The notes: a model not told the origin generated them from the letters alone. A DNA stretch of 64,000 bases from CAITSH01 sp025356665 (GCA_025356665.1 JANXRV010000019.1:204283-268282), one strand, 5' to 3'; counted from the first letter of the stretch, positions 15,888-25,036 are shown. A program made the numbers and translations.

Positions 15888-17149
15888 GCACGCTACAGCA
15901 CCTTGTCAGCTGCATGGACGACTACGATCCAAACGCCTTGCACGTGGACAAGGCGCGCGAGGTCATCCGCTCATTTCTCGTACCGATACGCGAAGCCGAG
16001 CGCCTGCCGGTACGCCTGGCCCTGGGCCGCATCCTCGCCGAGGACATTGTCTCGACCATGAACGTGCCCGCACACGACAACTCGGCCATGGACGGCTATG
16101 CCTTACGCCACGCCGATCTCGCCGGCGACGGCCCGACAACACTCAAGGTCATAGGCACTGCATTCGCCGGCAAGGCGTTTGGCGGCGCGCCGGCCAAGGG
16201 TGAATGCGTGCGTGTCATGACCGGTGCCGTCATGCCCACTGGTTGCGACACCGTGGTGATCCAGGAAATCGTCAAGGCCGAGGGCGATATAGCGTTGATT
16301 CCCCCCGGCCAGAAACAGGGCCAGAACCGCCGCTTTGCCGGTGAAGACCTCACGCTGGGAAATGTCGTACTCAAGTGCGGCCAAGCAATACGCCCGGCCG
16401 AGCTCGGACTCATCGCCTCGCTGGGCATCGGCGAAGTCACGGTACGCCGTCGCCTGCGCGTAGCGTTTTTTTCCACCGGCGACGAACTCGTCTCGGTCGG
16501 CACACCGCTCAAGGAAGGCCAGGTCTACGACAGTAATCGCTACACGCTGTGGGGCATGCTGGCACGGCTTGACGTCGAAATAATCGACCTCGGTGTGGTG
16601 CCCGATGATCCGCACAGTCTTGAGTACGCATTCAATGACGCCGCAGCCAAGGCCGACGTTGTCATCACCTCCGGCGGCGTTTCTGTGGGCGAAGCCGACT
16701 TCACGCGCAAGCTGCTCGGCGAGATGGGCGAAGTGCTATTTTGGAAAATCGCCATGAAACCGGGGCGCCCGATGGCCTTTGGCAAAATCGGCAAAGCGCA
16801 TTTTTTCGGTCTGCCCGGCAACCCTGTCGCGGTGATGGTGACCTTTCACCAGTTCGTGCGCGATGCCCTGCTTCGCATAGCCGGACGCACCGACGACACC
16901 ACCCTGCCGCTGCTGCGCGTGCCGTGCACCAGCACCATCAAAAAATCCGCTGGCCGTACCGAGTATGTCCGTGGCCGCATGACGCAAGGCCCGGCAGGTG
17001 AATGGCAGGTGGCGATTACCGGTTCGCAAGGTTCGGGCGTACTGCGCTCCATGTCCGAGGCCAATTGCTTTATCGTCCTCGGCCACGAGCAGGCCGGCGT
17101 CAAACCCAGTGACGCAGTCAGCGTGCAGGTCTTCGACGGCCTGAGCTGA
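15884..17149 (+). CDS. moeA: Molybdopterin molybdotransferase MoeA
   Basis: A 421-residue enzyme that inserts molybdate into adenylylated molybdopterin. Seen motifs are PAHDNSAMDGYALRH, VRVMTGAVMPTGCDTVVIQE, FFSTGDELVSVGTPLKEGQV, VVITSGGVSVGEADF, MKPGRPMAFGKIG and FGLPGNPVAVMVTFHQFV, in the usual order. The length is normal. It is the final gene of the coupled moaA–moeA operon. A palindromic repeat lies 14 bases past its stop and could act as a 3' processing or termination structure. Confidence 0.97.
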   Translation: MSTLQHLVSCMDDYDPNALHVDKAREVIRSFLVPIREAERLPVRLALGRILAEDIVSTMNVPAHDNSAMDGYALRHADLAGDGPTTLKVIGTAFAGKAFGGAPAKGECVRVMTGAVMPTGCDTVVIQEIVKAEGDIALIPPGQKQGQNRRFAGEDLTLGNVVLKCGQAIRPAELGLIASLGIGEVTVRRRLRVAFFSTGDELVSVGTPLKEGQVYDSNRYTLWGMLARLDVEIIDLGVVPDDPHSLEYAFNDAAAKADVVITSGGVSVGEADFTRKLLGEMGEVLFWKIAMKPGRPMAFGKIGKAHFFGLPGNPVAVMVTFHQFVRDALLRIAGRTDDTTLPLLRVPCTSTIKKSAGRTEYVRGRMTQGPAGEWQVAITGSQGSGVLRSMSEANCFIVLGHEQAGVKPSDAVSVQVFDGLS

Positions 17150-17162
17150 AAGTAGTCCATCG

Positions 17163-17197
17163 ACTGAAAAGCGCCATCTGGAAAGGCTTTCCAGCCT
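17163..17197. repeat. Dispersed palindrome copy after moeA
   Basis: CTGAAAAGC is followed by the perfect inner palindrome CTGGAAAG-G-CTTTCCAG (17179–17195) and CC. It belongs to the dispersed family seen also near 26.4, 28.6, 32.6, 49.5, 50.0 and 55.2 kb. No T tract follows. Confidence 0.65.
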
Positions 17198-17370
17198 AAT
17201 CGGTCAAAATTTCAATCGCCGGACGGCATGATGGAAGCGTGTATTCGCCTGCAATGCCCGGCCTTGTCGAGGCAAAAGTGGCGGCCATTTCGGTGGCTAT
17301 TCGACAGACAGCGAGGCGAATGAAGGTGCTTTACTGAAGCTGCCGCCAACCGTTGAAAAGGAGTCCGGAC

Positions 17371-17712
17371 ATGAAAACCCTCATTGCCGCCTTGCTGCTC
17401 GTAACGTGCAACGCCCACGCTGAATCACGCGCCAAATCCTACGAACAGTGCGTTGCCTTTGCCGACATGGCCCTGGTCAGCTCGACCCTGGCCAAGCACG
17501 GCATCGCGCGCGAACGCGCTGCAACCATGCTGCCCGACATTTACTCGCTCGAGGACGGCGACGTGAAAGACATCGCCGGCAAGATCCTCGAAGCCGCCTA
17601 TCGCCGCTCCAGCGTCGATCCGGCCGAGCCCCGTGCTTTCGCCCTGGCACTGGGCAATACCTGTATCCAGAACGGCGGTCGCCTCGAGGGCTTCCTCGGC
17701 GTCAAGTCCTGA
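17371..17712 (+). CDS. Small secreted hypothetical protein
   Basis: A 113-residue protein with a Sec signal peptide (MKTLIAALLLVTCNAHA, then ESRAK). The mature part contains SYEQCVAFADMALV and LGNTCIQNGGR; the two Cys could form a disulfide. I chose ATG 17371 because AAGGAG lies 9 bases upstream; the TTG at 17353 would include the ribosome-binding site. The 3' end overlaps the convergent DUF3095 gene by 11 bases. I do not recognise a family. Confidence 0.75.
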   Translation: MKTLIAALLLVTCNAHAESRAKSYEQCVAFADMALVSSTLAKHGIARERAATMLPDIYSLEDGDVKDIAGKILEAAYRRSSVDPAEPRAFALALGNTCIQNGGRLEGFLGVKS

Positions 17713-18892
17713 CCGAAGCGTTTTGCGCGTCTCGCGCCTTGAGCGCCTTGGCCGCCATGAACAGGCCGCCGTCGGCACCGTCGATGAAGTGCAGGTGCCG
17801 CCCGGCGTAGTCGAACACAAGGCAGGTCATTTGCGCCCGGTCCGATACGTGCATGCCGTAGACCAGTTCACCGCTTGCGAAACATTCTTCCAGCCAGGCC
17901 GTCAGCGCAACGCGTTGGGTGGCGGTTCCGGCGAGAATCTGGCGAAAGCAGTCGTTGAATTTGCGCACGTCCGAGTTACGTGCCAGCACCGTCTTGTAAC
18001 GTCCCCAGTCGTTCTCGGCGGTCTTTATCTTGAAGTGCATCAGGAACCAGCCGAGCACGACCATGAATCGCAGCTTCATCAGGTAGCGCCATTTGCCCGT
18101 CGCGCTTCGCCCCACGGTCTGTACGCCAATCTCATCGGTCAGTTTCATTTCGCTCAGGCTGAAACTCAGGTCGGGCGGGAATACCGGATGACAACTTTCG
18201 TCCGAGCCGTAGATCTCGCGTACCTTGGCGATCAGCGTGCGATAGACGCGGGCGCCTGCGTCCTCATCGTCGCCCAGCGCCCGCACCATCATGCTGACGG
18301 TTTCGCCATGACGGCTGGGAATATCCTGCCAGCGGCACTCCAGACCCTCGAAGCTGCCGCGCGGCGCAACATCACCGGCCTGCACGGCACACAGCGGCGC
18401 GCTGGCCGGGTCTTTCATGTAACGGTCGGCGTGGGCCATGCCACCACCGGCAAACACCGCCTGGATGTAATGCTCTGACACACGGTAGCGCGCCACCTGG
18501 ATATTGAACCCGGCGGCGCGGATTTGCGCCATCGCCAGTGTCGCCACGCGCAACGCAAGGCCAAAGGACTCGCGCGCCATGGCCTGCGTCTGCAATAGCG
18601 CAGCGCGCGAGGCGTCGAGCAGTTGCGGCGGCACGCACAACATGGCGCCGTCGCCTTCAAAGATAAACGGAATATCGACCTTGCCTGCGGCGTTAAGCGC
18701 AGCCGTGATCATCGCCGCGCCCACCGTGTTGACGTTCTTGTACCTGCCGGCCTCAACCGCCGCTGTGGAATCGCGCACGTCGCACATCACCACATGCCAG
18801 TTGTCGGGCAAGGGCGAGTAGCACTCGGGCCGGCCGACATCGGCAAACTCGGTGAGCACCGGTAACTGCGTGTAAAAAAGCGTGGTTTCCAT
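17702..18892 (-). CDS. DUF3095 family protein
   Basis: A 396-residue cytoplasmic protein. The N-terminal half has WHVVMCDVRDSTAAVEAGRY, VNTVGAAMITAALN and FIFEGDGAMLCVPP, which resemble a nucleotide-cyclase-like fold (a D…DST metal site and a F-GDG turn). The second half has VSEHYIQAVFAGGGMAHADR and SHPVFPPDLSFSLSEMKL. These match DUF3095. The cyclase resemblance suggests nucleotide binding, but no product is known. It stands alone, convergent with the small secreted gene. Confidence 0.8.
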   Translation of the reverse strand: METTLFYTQLPVLTEFADVGRPECYSPLPDNWHVVMCDVRDSTAAVEAGRYKNVNTVGAAMITAALNAAGKVDIPFIFEGDGAMLCVPPQLLDASRAALLQTQAMARESFGLALRVATLAMAQIRAAGFNIQVARYRVSEHYIQAVFAGGGMAHADRYMKDPASAPLCAVQAGDVAPRGSFEGLECRWQDIPSRHGETVSMMVRALGDDEDAGARVYRTLIAKVREIYGSDESCHPVFPPDLSFSLSEMKLTDEIGVQTVGRSATGKWRYLMKLRFMVVLGWFLMHFKIKTAENDWGRYKTVLARNSDVRKFNDCFRQILAGTATQRVALTAWLEECFASGELVYGMHVSDRAQMTCLVFDYAGRHLHFIDGADGGLFMAAKALKARDAQNASVRT

Positions 18893-18933
18893 CAGGCGTT
18901 ACGGGTTGATTCGATGACGAGAGTTGCAGTAGG

Positions 18934-19039
18934 TTCCCTCTCCCCCCGCGGGGGACAGGGAGAGGGGGTTGCCTGCAGATGCGCAATTGCCAGCATTCAC
19001 CCTCTCCCCAACCCTCCCCCGTCAAGGGGGAGGGAGTTA
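18934..19039 (+). repeat. CCCTCTCC-type intergenic element, copy A
   Basis: A ~106-bp element with two GC-rich hairpins: CCCTCTCC…GGAGAGGG (18936–18966) and CTCCCCC-GTCAA-GGGGGAG (about 19014–19032), joined by a spacer containing GCATTCACCCTCTCCCC. A second copy with the same order lies at 49561–49667. It occupies most of the spacer upstream of the DUF3095 gene and downstream of rmuC. Confidence 0.85.
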
Positions 19040-19134
19040 GTTTGGTGCGCGATCAAAAAGAGCCGCCATGTCGGCATTGAAATTTACCTTAACCGACCGG
19101 AAACCCGTGACAGTCGTGGCTTTCCAGACCCGCC

Positions 19135-20478
19135 CTATGCGGCTGCGTCGTCCTCTTCCGGCTCGTCGTTGGCCTTGCCCAACAGCAGTTCGGCCTGGGG
19201 CACCGGCAGCGCTTCGACGTCTTTCAGCTTGCGCGTCATCTGCCGCGTGCGCGTCTCCGCCTGGCCGATGGAATTGGTTACAGTCTGCAGTTGCGCCTTG
19301 GTTTTGGCCAGCACATCGCCAAAGCGGCCGAACTCCGTTTTCACCGCCGAAAGCAACTCCCAGACCTCGCTGGAACGCTGCTCGATGGCCAGCGTGCGAA
19401 AACCCATTTGCAGGCTATTGAGCAGCGCCGACAGCGTGGTGGGTCCGGCAATGGACACGCGGTATTCGCGTTGTACGAAATCGGCAAGGCCAGGCCGGCG
19501 CAAGGCTTCGGCGTACAGACCCTCGGTCGGCAGGAACAGGATGGCGAAGTCGGTGGTATGCGGCGGCGCGATGTATTTCTCGCGAATCGTCCTCGCTTCG
19601 AGCTTGATGCGGTTATCTATGGCTTTGCAGGCCTCCTCCACGCCGGCAATATCGGCGCGCTCCTGGGCACCAAGCAGGCGCTCATAGTCCTCGACCGGGA
19701 ACTTCGAGTCGATGGGCAGCCACACCGGCGAACGCGCGTCCTGCCCCGGCAGCTTGATGGCGAATTCAACGATGTCACGCGAACCGGGCACGGTGGCGAC
19801 ATTTTTGGCGTATTGGTCGGCGGTGAGCGTCTGCTCGAGCAGTGCCGACAACTGCACCTCACCCCAGGTGCCGCGCGACTTCACGTTTGTAAGCACGCGT
19901 TTGAGGTCACCCACGCCCGCCGCAAGGGTCTGCATTTCGCCCAAGCCCTTGTGCACCGCCTCGAGACGGTCACTGACCTGCTTGAACGATTCCCCCAGCC
20001 GCTTTTCGAGTGTGGCGTGGAGTTTTTCGTCAACAGTCTTGCGCATTTCCTCCAGGCGCGTGGCGTTGTCGGTCTGCAATTCCTTGAGCTTGGTTTCCAG
20101 CGTCTGGCGCACTTCCGCGAGGCGTTTTTCATTGGATTCGACCAGCTTTGCGAGTTGCTGCGCGAAGGAATCGATCTGGTTGTTCTGCACCCCGGCGATG
20201 GTAGCCATCTGCTGCTGCAACGTCTTGCTGAACTCGGCCATGCTCGCCGAGAGCTCGGCGCGCTGCGCCAGCGCGCCTTCCTGCGACTCCTTGCGCCCAA
20301 GCGCGATATCCGCGCGCAACTCGCGCTCAAGGCGCTCGGCGATTTCGTCCGAGCGGCGCGACAGGCGGTCGAGGCTGTCCTGCGCGAGACCTTGGCGGCT
20401 GCGCAACAGCACGACGATCTGCAGGGCAATCGCCGCCACCGCCAGCACTAGCAGCAGGATCAGCAAGGCGTCGGTCAC
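19135..20478 (-). CDS. rmuC: DNA recombination protein RmuC
   Basis: A 447-residue protein. A single N-terminal membrane helix (residues ~4–26) is followed by a long Glu/Lys/Arg-rich coiled coil (~35–200), then the RmuC domain with RGTWGEVQLSALLEQTL, LPIDSKFPVEDYERLLGAQE and ILFLPTEGLYAEAL. RmuC proteins limit recombination at inverted repeats and have a nuclease-like fold. The gene follows the truncated-globin gene by 21 bases, so they are probably co-transcribed. Its presence is fitting in a genome rich in inverted repeats, although that is only a coincidence of context. Confidence 0.93.
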   Translation of the reverse strand: MTDALLILLLVLAVAAIALQIVVLLRSRQGLAQDSLDRLSRRSDEIAERLERELRADIALGRKESQEGALAQRAELSASMAEFSKTLQQQMATIAGVQNNQIDSFAQQLAKLVESNEKRLAEVRQTLETKLKELQTDNATRLEEMRKTVDEKLHATLEKRLGESFKQVSDRLEAVHKGLGEMQTLAAGVGDLKRVLTNVKSRGTWGEVQLSALLEQTLTADQYAKNVATVPGSRDIVEFAIKLPGQDARSPVWLPIDSKFPVEDYERLLGAQERADIAGVEEACKAIDNRIKLEARTIREKYIAPPHTTDFAILFLPTEGLYAEALRRPGLADFVQREYRVSIAGPTTLSALLNSLQMGFRTLAIEQRSSEVWELLSAVKTEFGRFGDVLAKTKAQLQTVTNSIGQAETRTRQMTRKLKDVEALPVPQAELLLGKANDEPEEDDAAA

Positions 20479-20499
20479 TATGGCGTTTCCTTTTGCGCT

Positions 20500-20895
20500 T
20501 TAATCCCCACGATTTCGCATCCAGTCGGCGGTTTGGAAAAACGCATTGTATAGTCCCTTGCGCAACGCTTCTTCCACGCCGACCTCCTCCATCGCCCGCC
20601 TCATGCAATCCATCCACTGATCGCGCTCGCTGATTCCTATTGCGAACGGCAAATGGCGGGCACGCAACATCGGATGGCCGTATTTTTCCATGTACAGCCC
20701 GGGGCCGCCCAGCCAACCGGACAGGAACATATACAGCTTTTCGCGCGAGGTCTCCATCGACGGCGGGTGCAGCTTGCGGATGCCGGCGTAGACCGGCTCC
20801 AGGTCCATCAAGTCGTAAAAGCGGTCCACCATCTCGCGCACTTTGGCGACGCCACCCAGTTCGTCATAAGGCGTTTTGCCCGGCCCGTTTATCAT
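20500..20895 (-). CDS. Group II truncated haemoglobin
   Basis: A 131-residue globin. The proximal His is His81 in RARHLPFAIG, and Trp94 (RDQW) is the G8 tryptophan that marks group II truncated haemoglobins. The N-terminal segment TPYDELGGVAKVREMVDRFYDLM is usual for the family, as is FLSGWLGGPGLYMEKYGHP. Such globins bind O2 or NO in the cytoplasm and often protect against nitrosative stress. The gene begins 8 bases after the ABC permease stop and precedes rmuC, so it sits inside an operon that gives no hint of the ligand. Confidence 0.92.
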   Translation of the reverse strand: MINGPGKTPYDELGGVAKVREMVDRFYDLMDLEPVYAGIRKLHPPSMETSREKLYMFLSGWLGGPGLYMEKYGHPMLRARHLPFAIGISERDQWMDCMRRAMEEVGVEEALRKGLYNAFFQTADWMRNRGD

Positions 20896-20902
20896 GCTTT
20901 CC

Positions 20903-23389
20903 CTATGCTTCTCTCAAGGCCAGGATAGGCGGACGGCTGAGCGCCGCGCGCGCGCCCGACCAGGCGTTGTAACCGACACAGACAAGGCCCAGCGCGGGGC
21001 CTGCCAGCCAGATCCAGCCATTCATCCGGTACGGAAACAGGAACACAAAATGTGCAATGGCCCAACCTATGGCCACCGCCGCCGCCGACGCCAGCAGCCC
21101 CGAAATAATACCCAGTGCGGCGAACTCGGCGCGTTGTGCCGCCACCACCTGCGCGCGGCTGGCGCCAAGGGCGCGCATCACCGCCGCCTCCTGCATGCGC
21201 TCGTCCTGGGTTGCGAGCAGCGCCGCATACAACACCAACACGCCGGCGCCGAGCGCGAACAGGAACACGAACTGCACTGCGCGCACCACCTGTTCGATCA
21301 GCGCCTGGGCCTGGGCCATGATGGCGCTCATGTCGACAACAGTGAGGTTGGTAAACGCCTGCGACAACTTGCTGGTGAAGGTGCTGTCGCCCGCCGGCAA
21401 ATGGAAACTCGTCACGTAGCTCGCCGGAAAATCGGCCAGGAGGCCAGGCGTGGCGATGACAAAAAAATTCACCCGCATCGAGTCCCAGTCGAGCTTGCGC
21501 AGGCTGGTGATGGGCGCCGAGAACGTTCTCCCCGCGACCTGCCAGGTGAGCACATCGCCAAGCTTCCAGCCCAGGGTCTTGGCGATGCCCTCCTCTACCG
21601 ACAAGGCGCCGCTTTTACTGTCTTCATCGTTGAACCAGCGTCCCGACACCACCGTGTTGTGCGCCGGCTGCGCCGCCATGTAGGACAGGTTGAACTCGCG
21701 CTCAACCAGGCGGCGGGCGCGATCCTCAAAATCGTTTTCATTCACCGGCTGTGCGTTCTTGGCGCTGTAGCGCCCGCGAATCATCGGATAGACCGTGGGC
21801 TCGGATAATTTGCCGGTGCGGAAAAAGTCCAGCACGCCCGGCCGTTGCTCGGGCTGAATGTTGACGATGAAGCGGTTGGGCGCATCCGGGGGCACCTTGG
21901 AGCGCCAGGTTTCGAGCAGGTCACCACGGGTAAAGGTGAGCATCAGGATGGCGGCAAGCCCGATCGACAGCGCCAGGATTTGAACGGTATTGGCACCGGC
22001 GCGCCGGCGCAGGCTGGCGAGGCCGTAACGCCACGACAAGCCACCCCCACCCGAGAAACGGCCCAGCCCATGCAACGCGGCATAGCCGAACGCCGCGAAC
22101 ACCACGCCGGCGAGGGCGAAGCCGCCCAGCACGATCAAGCCCAGCTTGGCGTCGCCTGCCTGCCAGATCAGCAGGCCGGCGATGGTCAGCGTGCCGGCGG
22201 CATAGCCGGCCAGCGCCCCCTGGCGCGGCGCGCCGACCTCACGACGTATCACGCGCAGCGCCGGCACATTCTTCAGCTGCAGCAGCGGCGGCAGCGAAAA
22301 ACCGAGCAGCAATGCAAGGCCGACCAGCATGCCTTGCAGCGCCGGCAACAGCGTAGGCTGCGGCAGATCAACCAGCATCAGGCCGGACACCATCGCGGCA
22401 ATGACGTATTGCGCCGCGTAGCCGGCGAGACCGCCGACGATGGCCGCCGCCACGCCCAGCAGCAGGAATTCACAGGCAAACAGCGCGAACAAGCGCGACT
22501 GGCTCGCGCCAAAGCAGCGCATCACCGCATAACCGTCCAGATGGCGCTGGCTGTAGCGACGCGTCGACAGCCCCACCGCCACCGCCGCCAGGATCACCGC
22601 TAGCAAGGCGGTCAGCCCGATGAATTGCTGCGAGCGATCGATGGAGGCGCGTATTTCCGGGCGCGCGTTCTCCAGACTTTGCAGGTTTTCGCCACGCGCC
22701 AGCTTGGGTTTAAGCCAGGCCTCGAACTGCGCCACGGGTTCGCGCTCGCCCGAGGCGAGCAGCGTGTACCAGATGCGGCTGCCCGGCTGCACCAGACCGG
22801 TGGCGGCGATTTCGTCGTCGCGCAGCATCAGGCGCGGCGCAATGTTGAAAAACGACGCGCCGCGGTCTGGTTCCAGTGTAAGGATCGCGCCAATTTTGAA
22901 ACTGCTATTGCCCAGTTCGATGGCATCGCCGACGCGCGCCGCCAGCGTCGCCGCCAGCCTCTCATCGACCCAAACCGTGCCCGCTGCGGGGATCCCGGTC
23001 GCCGCCGCATCGGGCGCATTGACCTGTGGCGCGGTGCGCAACCTGCCGCGCAGCGGATAGCCCTCGGACACGCCCTTGACACCGGCGAGCTGCGCATTTT
23101 CGCCTTTACGCGCCATGCTGACAAAGCCGGTGCTTTGCGCCTGGCGCAGGCCGCGACGCCTGAGCTCGTCGCGCAATTCGCTGCGCACCGGCCGGTCGCC
23201 CTGCACCACCAGGTCGGCGCCTATGAGTTGTTGCGCCTCGCGCGCCAGCGCCTGGCGCACCCGGTCGGCAAAAAAGCCGACGCTGGCGACACTCGCCACG
23301 GCCAGCACCAGCGCCAGCGCGAGCACGCGCAGTTCGCCGGCGCGCCAGTCGCGCAACAACATCCGCCAGGCAAGTTTCAGTGTCGCCAT
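20903..23389 (-). CDS. FtsX-type ABC transporter permease
   Basis: An 828-residue permease of the YbbP type. A first membrane helix (~17–40) is followed by a large periplasmic domain, three to four helices near 250–440, a second periplasmic domain and a final FtsX block near 690–820 (VLVLYAALLATQDERMQEAAVMRALGASRAQV). The phrase EAAVMRALGASR is typical of FtsX permeases. Such proteins work with a YbbA-like ATPase to move lipophilic substrates or act on envelope processes. The ATPase gene is upstream on the same strand, separated by a repeat element. Followed closely by the globin and rmuC. Confidence 0.9.
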   Translation of the reverse strand: MATLKLAWRMLLRDWRAGELRVLALALVLAVASVASVGFFADRVRQALAREAQQLIGADLVVQGDRPVRSELRDELRRRGLRQAQSTGFVSMARKGENAQLAGVKGVSEGYPLRGRLRTAPQVNAPDAAATGIPAAGTVWVDERLAATLAARVGDAIELGNSSFKIGAILTLEPDRGASFFNIAPRLMLRDDEIAATGLVQPGSRIWYTLLASGEREPVAQFEAWLKPKLARGENLQSLENARPEIRASIDRSQQFIGLTALLAVILAAVAVGLSTRRYSQRHLDGYAVMRCFGASQSRLFALFACEFLLLGVAAAIVGGLAGYAAQYVIAAMVSGLMLVDLPQPTLLPALQGMLVGLALLLGFSLPPLLQLKNVPALRVIRREVGAPRQGALAGYAAGTLTIAGLLIWQAGDAKLGLIVLGGFALAGVVFAAFGYAALHGLGRFSGGGGLSWRYGLASLRRRAGANTVQILALSIGLAAILMLTFTRGDLLETWRSKVPPDAPNRFIVNIQPEQRPGVLDFFRTGKLSEPTVYPMIRGRYSAKNAQPVNENDFEDRARRLVEREFNLSYMAAQPAHNTVVSGRWFNDEDSKSGALSVEEGIAKTLGWKLGDVLTWQVAGRTFSAPITSLRKLDWDSMRVNFFVIATPGLLADFPASYVTSFHLPAGDSTFTSKLSQAFTNLTVVDMSAIMAQAQALIEQVVRAVQFVFLFALGAGVLVLYAALLATQDERMQEAAVMRALGASRAQVVAAQRAEFAALGIISGLLASAAAVAIGWAIAHFVFLFPYRMNGWIWLAGPALGLVCVGYNAWSGARAALSRPPILALREA

Positions 23390-23401
23390 GAGAAAAAATC
23401 A

Positions 23402-23487
23402 GTCATTGCGAGCACAGCGAAGCAATCTCGGGGCAGTACCGGCCATGCCCAAGCGCAACGAGATTGCTTCGCTGCGCTCGCAATGAC
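23402..23487. repeat. GTCATTGCGAGC inverted-repeat element, copy 1
   Basis: Two 29-base arms (23402–23430 and 23459–23487) are inverted repeats with one mismatch, flanking a 28-base loop. The left arm begins GTCATTGCGAGC. It is the most symmetric of four copies in the window and lies within the ATPase–permease operon, where it would form a strong hairpin in the message. Confidence 0.9.
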
Positions 23488-23515
23488 AACCGTTCAATCT
23501 GGAATAGACGCTTGC

Positions 23516-24205
23516 TCACGACACGATTCTTCCAGCCGCAAGGCGTATCTGCCGGCCGCAGCGCGCCGCAAGCGACTCGTCGTGGGTCACCAACAACAAG
23601 GTGGTGCCGGCCTCAGCATTGAGTTGAAACAGCAACTCAATGATGGAAGCGCCGGTCGCGGCATCGAGGTTGCCGGTCGGCTCATCGGCCATCAGCAATT
23701 TGGGCCGCATGACAAAGGCGCGTGCCAGCGCGACGCGCTGCTGTTCGCCGCCCGACAGCGTGCGGGGGTAGTGGCGCAACCGCTCCCCCAAACCCACGCG
23801 CTCCAGCATGGCGCCGGCCAGAACTGCGGCGTTGGCACGGCCGGCAAGCTCCAAAGGCAGCATGACGTTCTCCAGCGAGTTCAGCGCCGGCAGCAGTTGA
23901 AAAGACTGGAAGACAAAGCCAAGCAGGCGAGCGCGCAGCGCGGCGCGGCCATCCTCATCGAGGTCAAACAATTCTTCGCCGTCGATGCGAACATTTCCGC
24001 TGCTGGGAACGTCCAACCCCGCGAGCAGGCCGAGCAGCGTCGATTTGCCCGAACCCGAGGCACCGACGATGGCTAGCGCCTCGCCGGGCATGACCGCGAG
24101 GTCGATCTGCTGCAAAATGACAAGTTGCGAATCGCCGTTGGGAACGCTTTTGGCGAGGCTGCGAACTTCGATGAGGGCTTGACCGGAAGGATTGGGATTG
24201 GACAT
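23516..24205 (-). CDS. ABC transporter ATP-binding protein (YbbA-like)
   Basis: A 229-residue ATPase. Walker A is GASGSGKST (residues 48–56), followed by the Q-loop FVFQSFQLLPALNSLENV, the signature LSGGEQQRVALARA, Walker B LLMADEPTGNLD and the H-loop LLVTHD. The arrangement is that of LolD/YbbA/MacB-type ATPases that pair with FtsX permeases, as the next gene confirms. I start it at ATG 24205, since upstream codons would run into the divergent esterase. The start codon shares the CATG with that gene. Confidence 0.93.
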   Translation of the reverse strand: MSNPNPSGQALIEVRSLAKSVPNGDSQLVILQQIDLAVMPGEALAIVGASGSGKSTLLGLLAGLDVPSSGNVRIDGEELFDLDEDGRAALRARLLGFVFQSFQLLPALNSLENVMLPLELAGRANAAVLAGAMLERVGLGERLRHYPRTLSGGEQQRVALARAFVMRPKLLMADEPTGNLDAATGASIIELLFQLNAEAGTTLLLVTHDESLAARCGRQIRLAAGRIVS

Positions 24206-24887
24206 GTTGATAAAGAATAAGCGCGCCTTGTTGCATTTGTTGTTATTGCTGCTGCCGGTTTTTCCCGCCGCGGTATGCGCCCAACCGGTAGCCCCTGCTG
24301 CCACTGCAAAAAGCGGCGGCGTTGCAAAAGCGGGGGGGCCGAACATTGTCATTTACGGCGACAGCCTTTCGGCTGCCTACGGCTTACGTCAAGATGCGGG
24401 CTGGCCCAGCCTATTGCAAGAGCGACTGGTGCAAAAGAAGTTCAATTATAACGTTGTGAATGTCAGCATCAGCGGTGAGACCAGCGCCGGCGGCGCGGCG
24501 AGGATAGGTGCGACGATACGCGAGGCCAAGCCGGCGGTGCTGGTGGTGGCACTTGGCGCCAACGACGGCTTACGCGGGCTGCCGGTCGCCCAGCTGCGTG
24601 ACAACCTCGCGGCGATCGTCAAGGCCGCCAAAACGGCTGGCGGCAAGGTCGTCCTCGTCGGCATGCGTATGCCGCCCAACTACGGCCAGCGCTACACCGA
24701 ACAGTTCCAGAGCAGCTTTACCGACCTGGCCAAAGCGCAGCATCTGGCACTGGTACCGTTCTTGCTGGAGGGTGTGGCACAACGGCCGGAGTTATTTCAA
24801 CAGGATCAGCTCCATCCGACCGAGGCAGCACAGCCGCTCATCCTGGAGAACGTATGGAAAGCCCTGAACCCTCTGTTGAAGAAATGA
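24204..24887 (+). CDS. tesA: TesA-type SGNH esterase / lysophospholipase
   Basis: A 227-residue exported SGNH hydrolase. After a signal peptide (MLIKNKRALLHLLLLLLPVF to about residue 26) come block I IVIYGDSLSAAYG (Ser54), the block III phrase VALGANDGLRG, and the C-terminal DQLHPT with the catalytic Asp and His. E. coli TesA acts on acyl-thioesters and lysophospholipids in the periplasm. The chosen ATG at 24204 is palindromic with the start of the divergent ATPase gene; a TTG at 24192 would add four residues. The neighbouring YbbA/YbbP-like exporter is the same context as in E. coli. Confidence 0.92.
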   Translation: MLIKNKRALLHLLLLLLPVFPAAVCAQPVAPAATAKSGGVAKAGGPNIVIYGDSLSAAYGLRQDAGWPSLLQERLVQKKFNYNVVNVSISGETSAGGAARIGATIREAKPAVLVVALGANDGLRGLPVAQLRDNLAAIVKAAKTAGGKVVLVGMRMPPNYGQRYTEQFQSSFTDLAKAQHLALVPFLLEGVAQRPELFQQDQLHPTEAAQPLILENVWKALNPLLKK

Positions 24888-25036
24888 ACAAGCGTGTCGT
24901 AAGCCTGACAGAACCAGACCGCCTGCCTGTCTACCAGGTGGAAGAAGTGCTGGCTGAACGCCGCCTGCGCGCAGGTAAGCATTTAATCGAACAGAACGGC
25001 ATCCGCGTCGAATTCGAGCGCCGCAAACCGGACTGA
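24884..25036 (+). CDS. Small basic protein coupled to tesA
   Basis: A 50-residue protein (MNKRVVSLTEPDRLPVYQ and a helical second half with EVLAERRLRAGKHLIEQNG). ATG 24884 overlaps the tesA stop in an ATGA, as is normal in this genome; an in-frame ATG at 24854 would add ten residues within tesA. No family is recognised. The clean codon pattern and the coupling support it as real, but it is short. Confidence 0.5.
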   Translation: MNKRVVSLTEPDRLPVYQVEEVLAERRLRAGKHLIEQNGIRVEFERRKPD

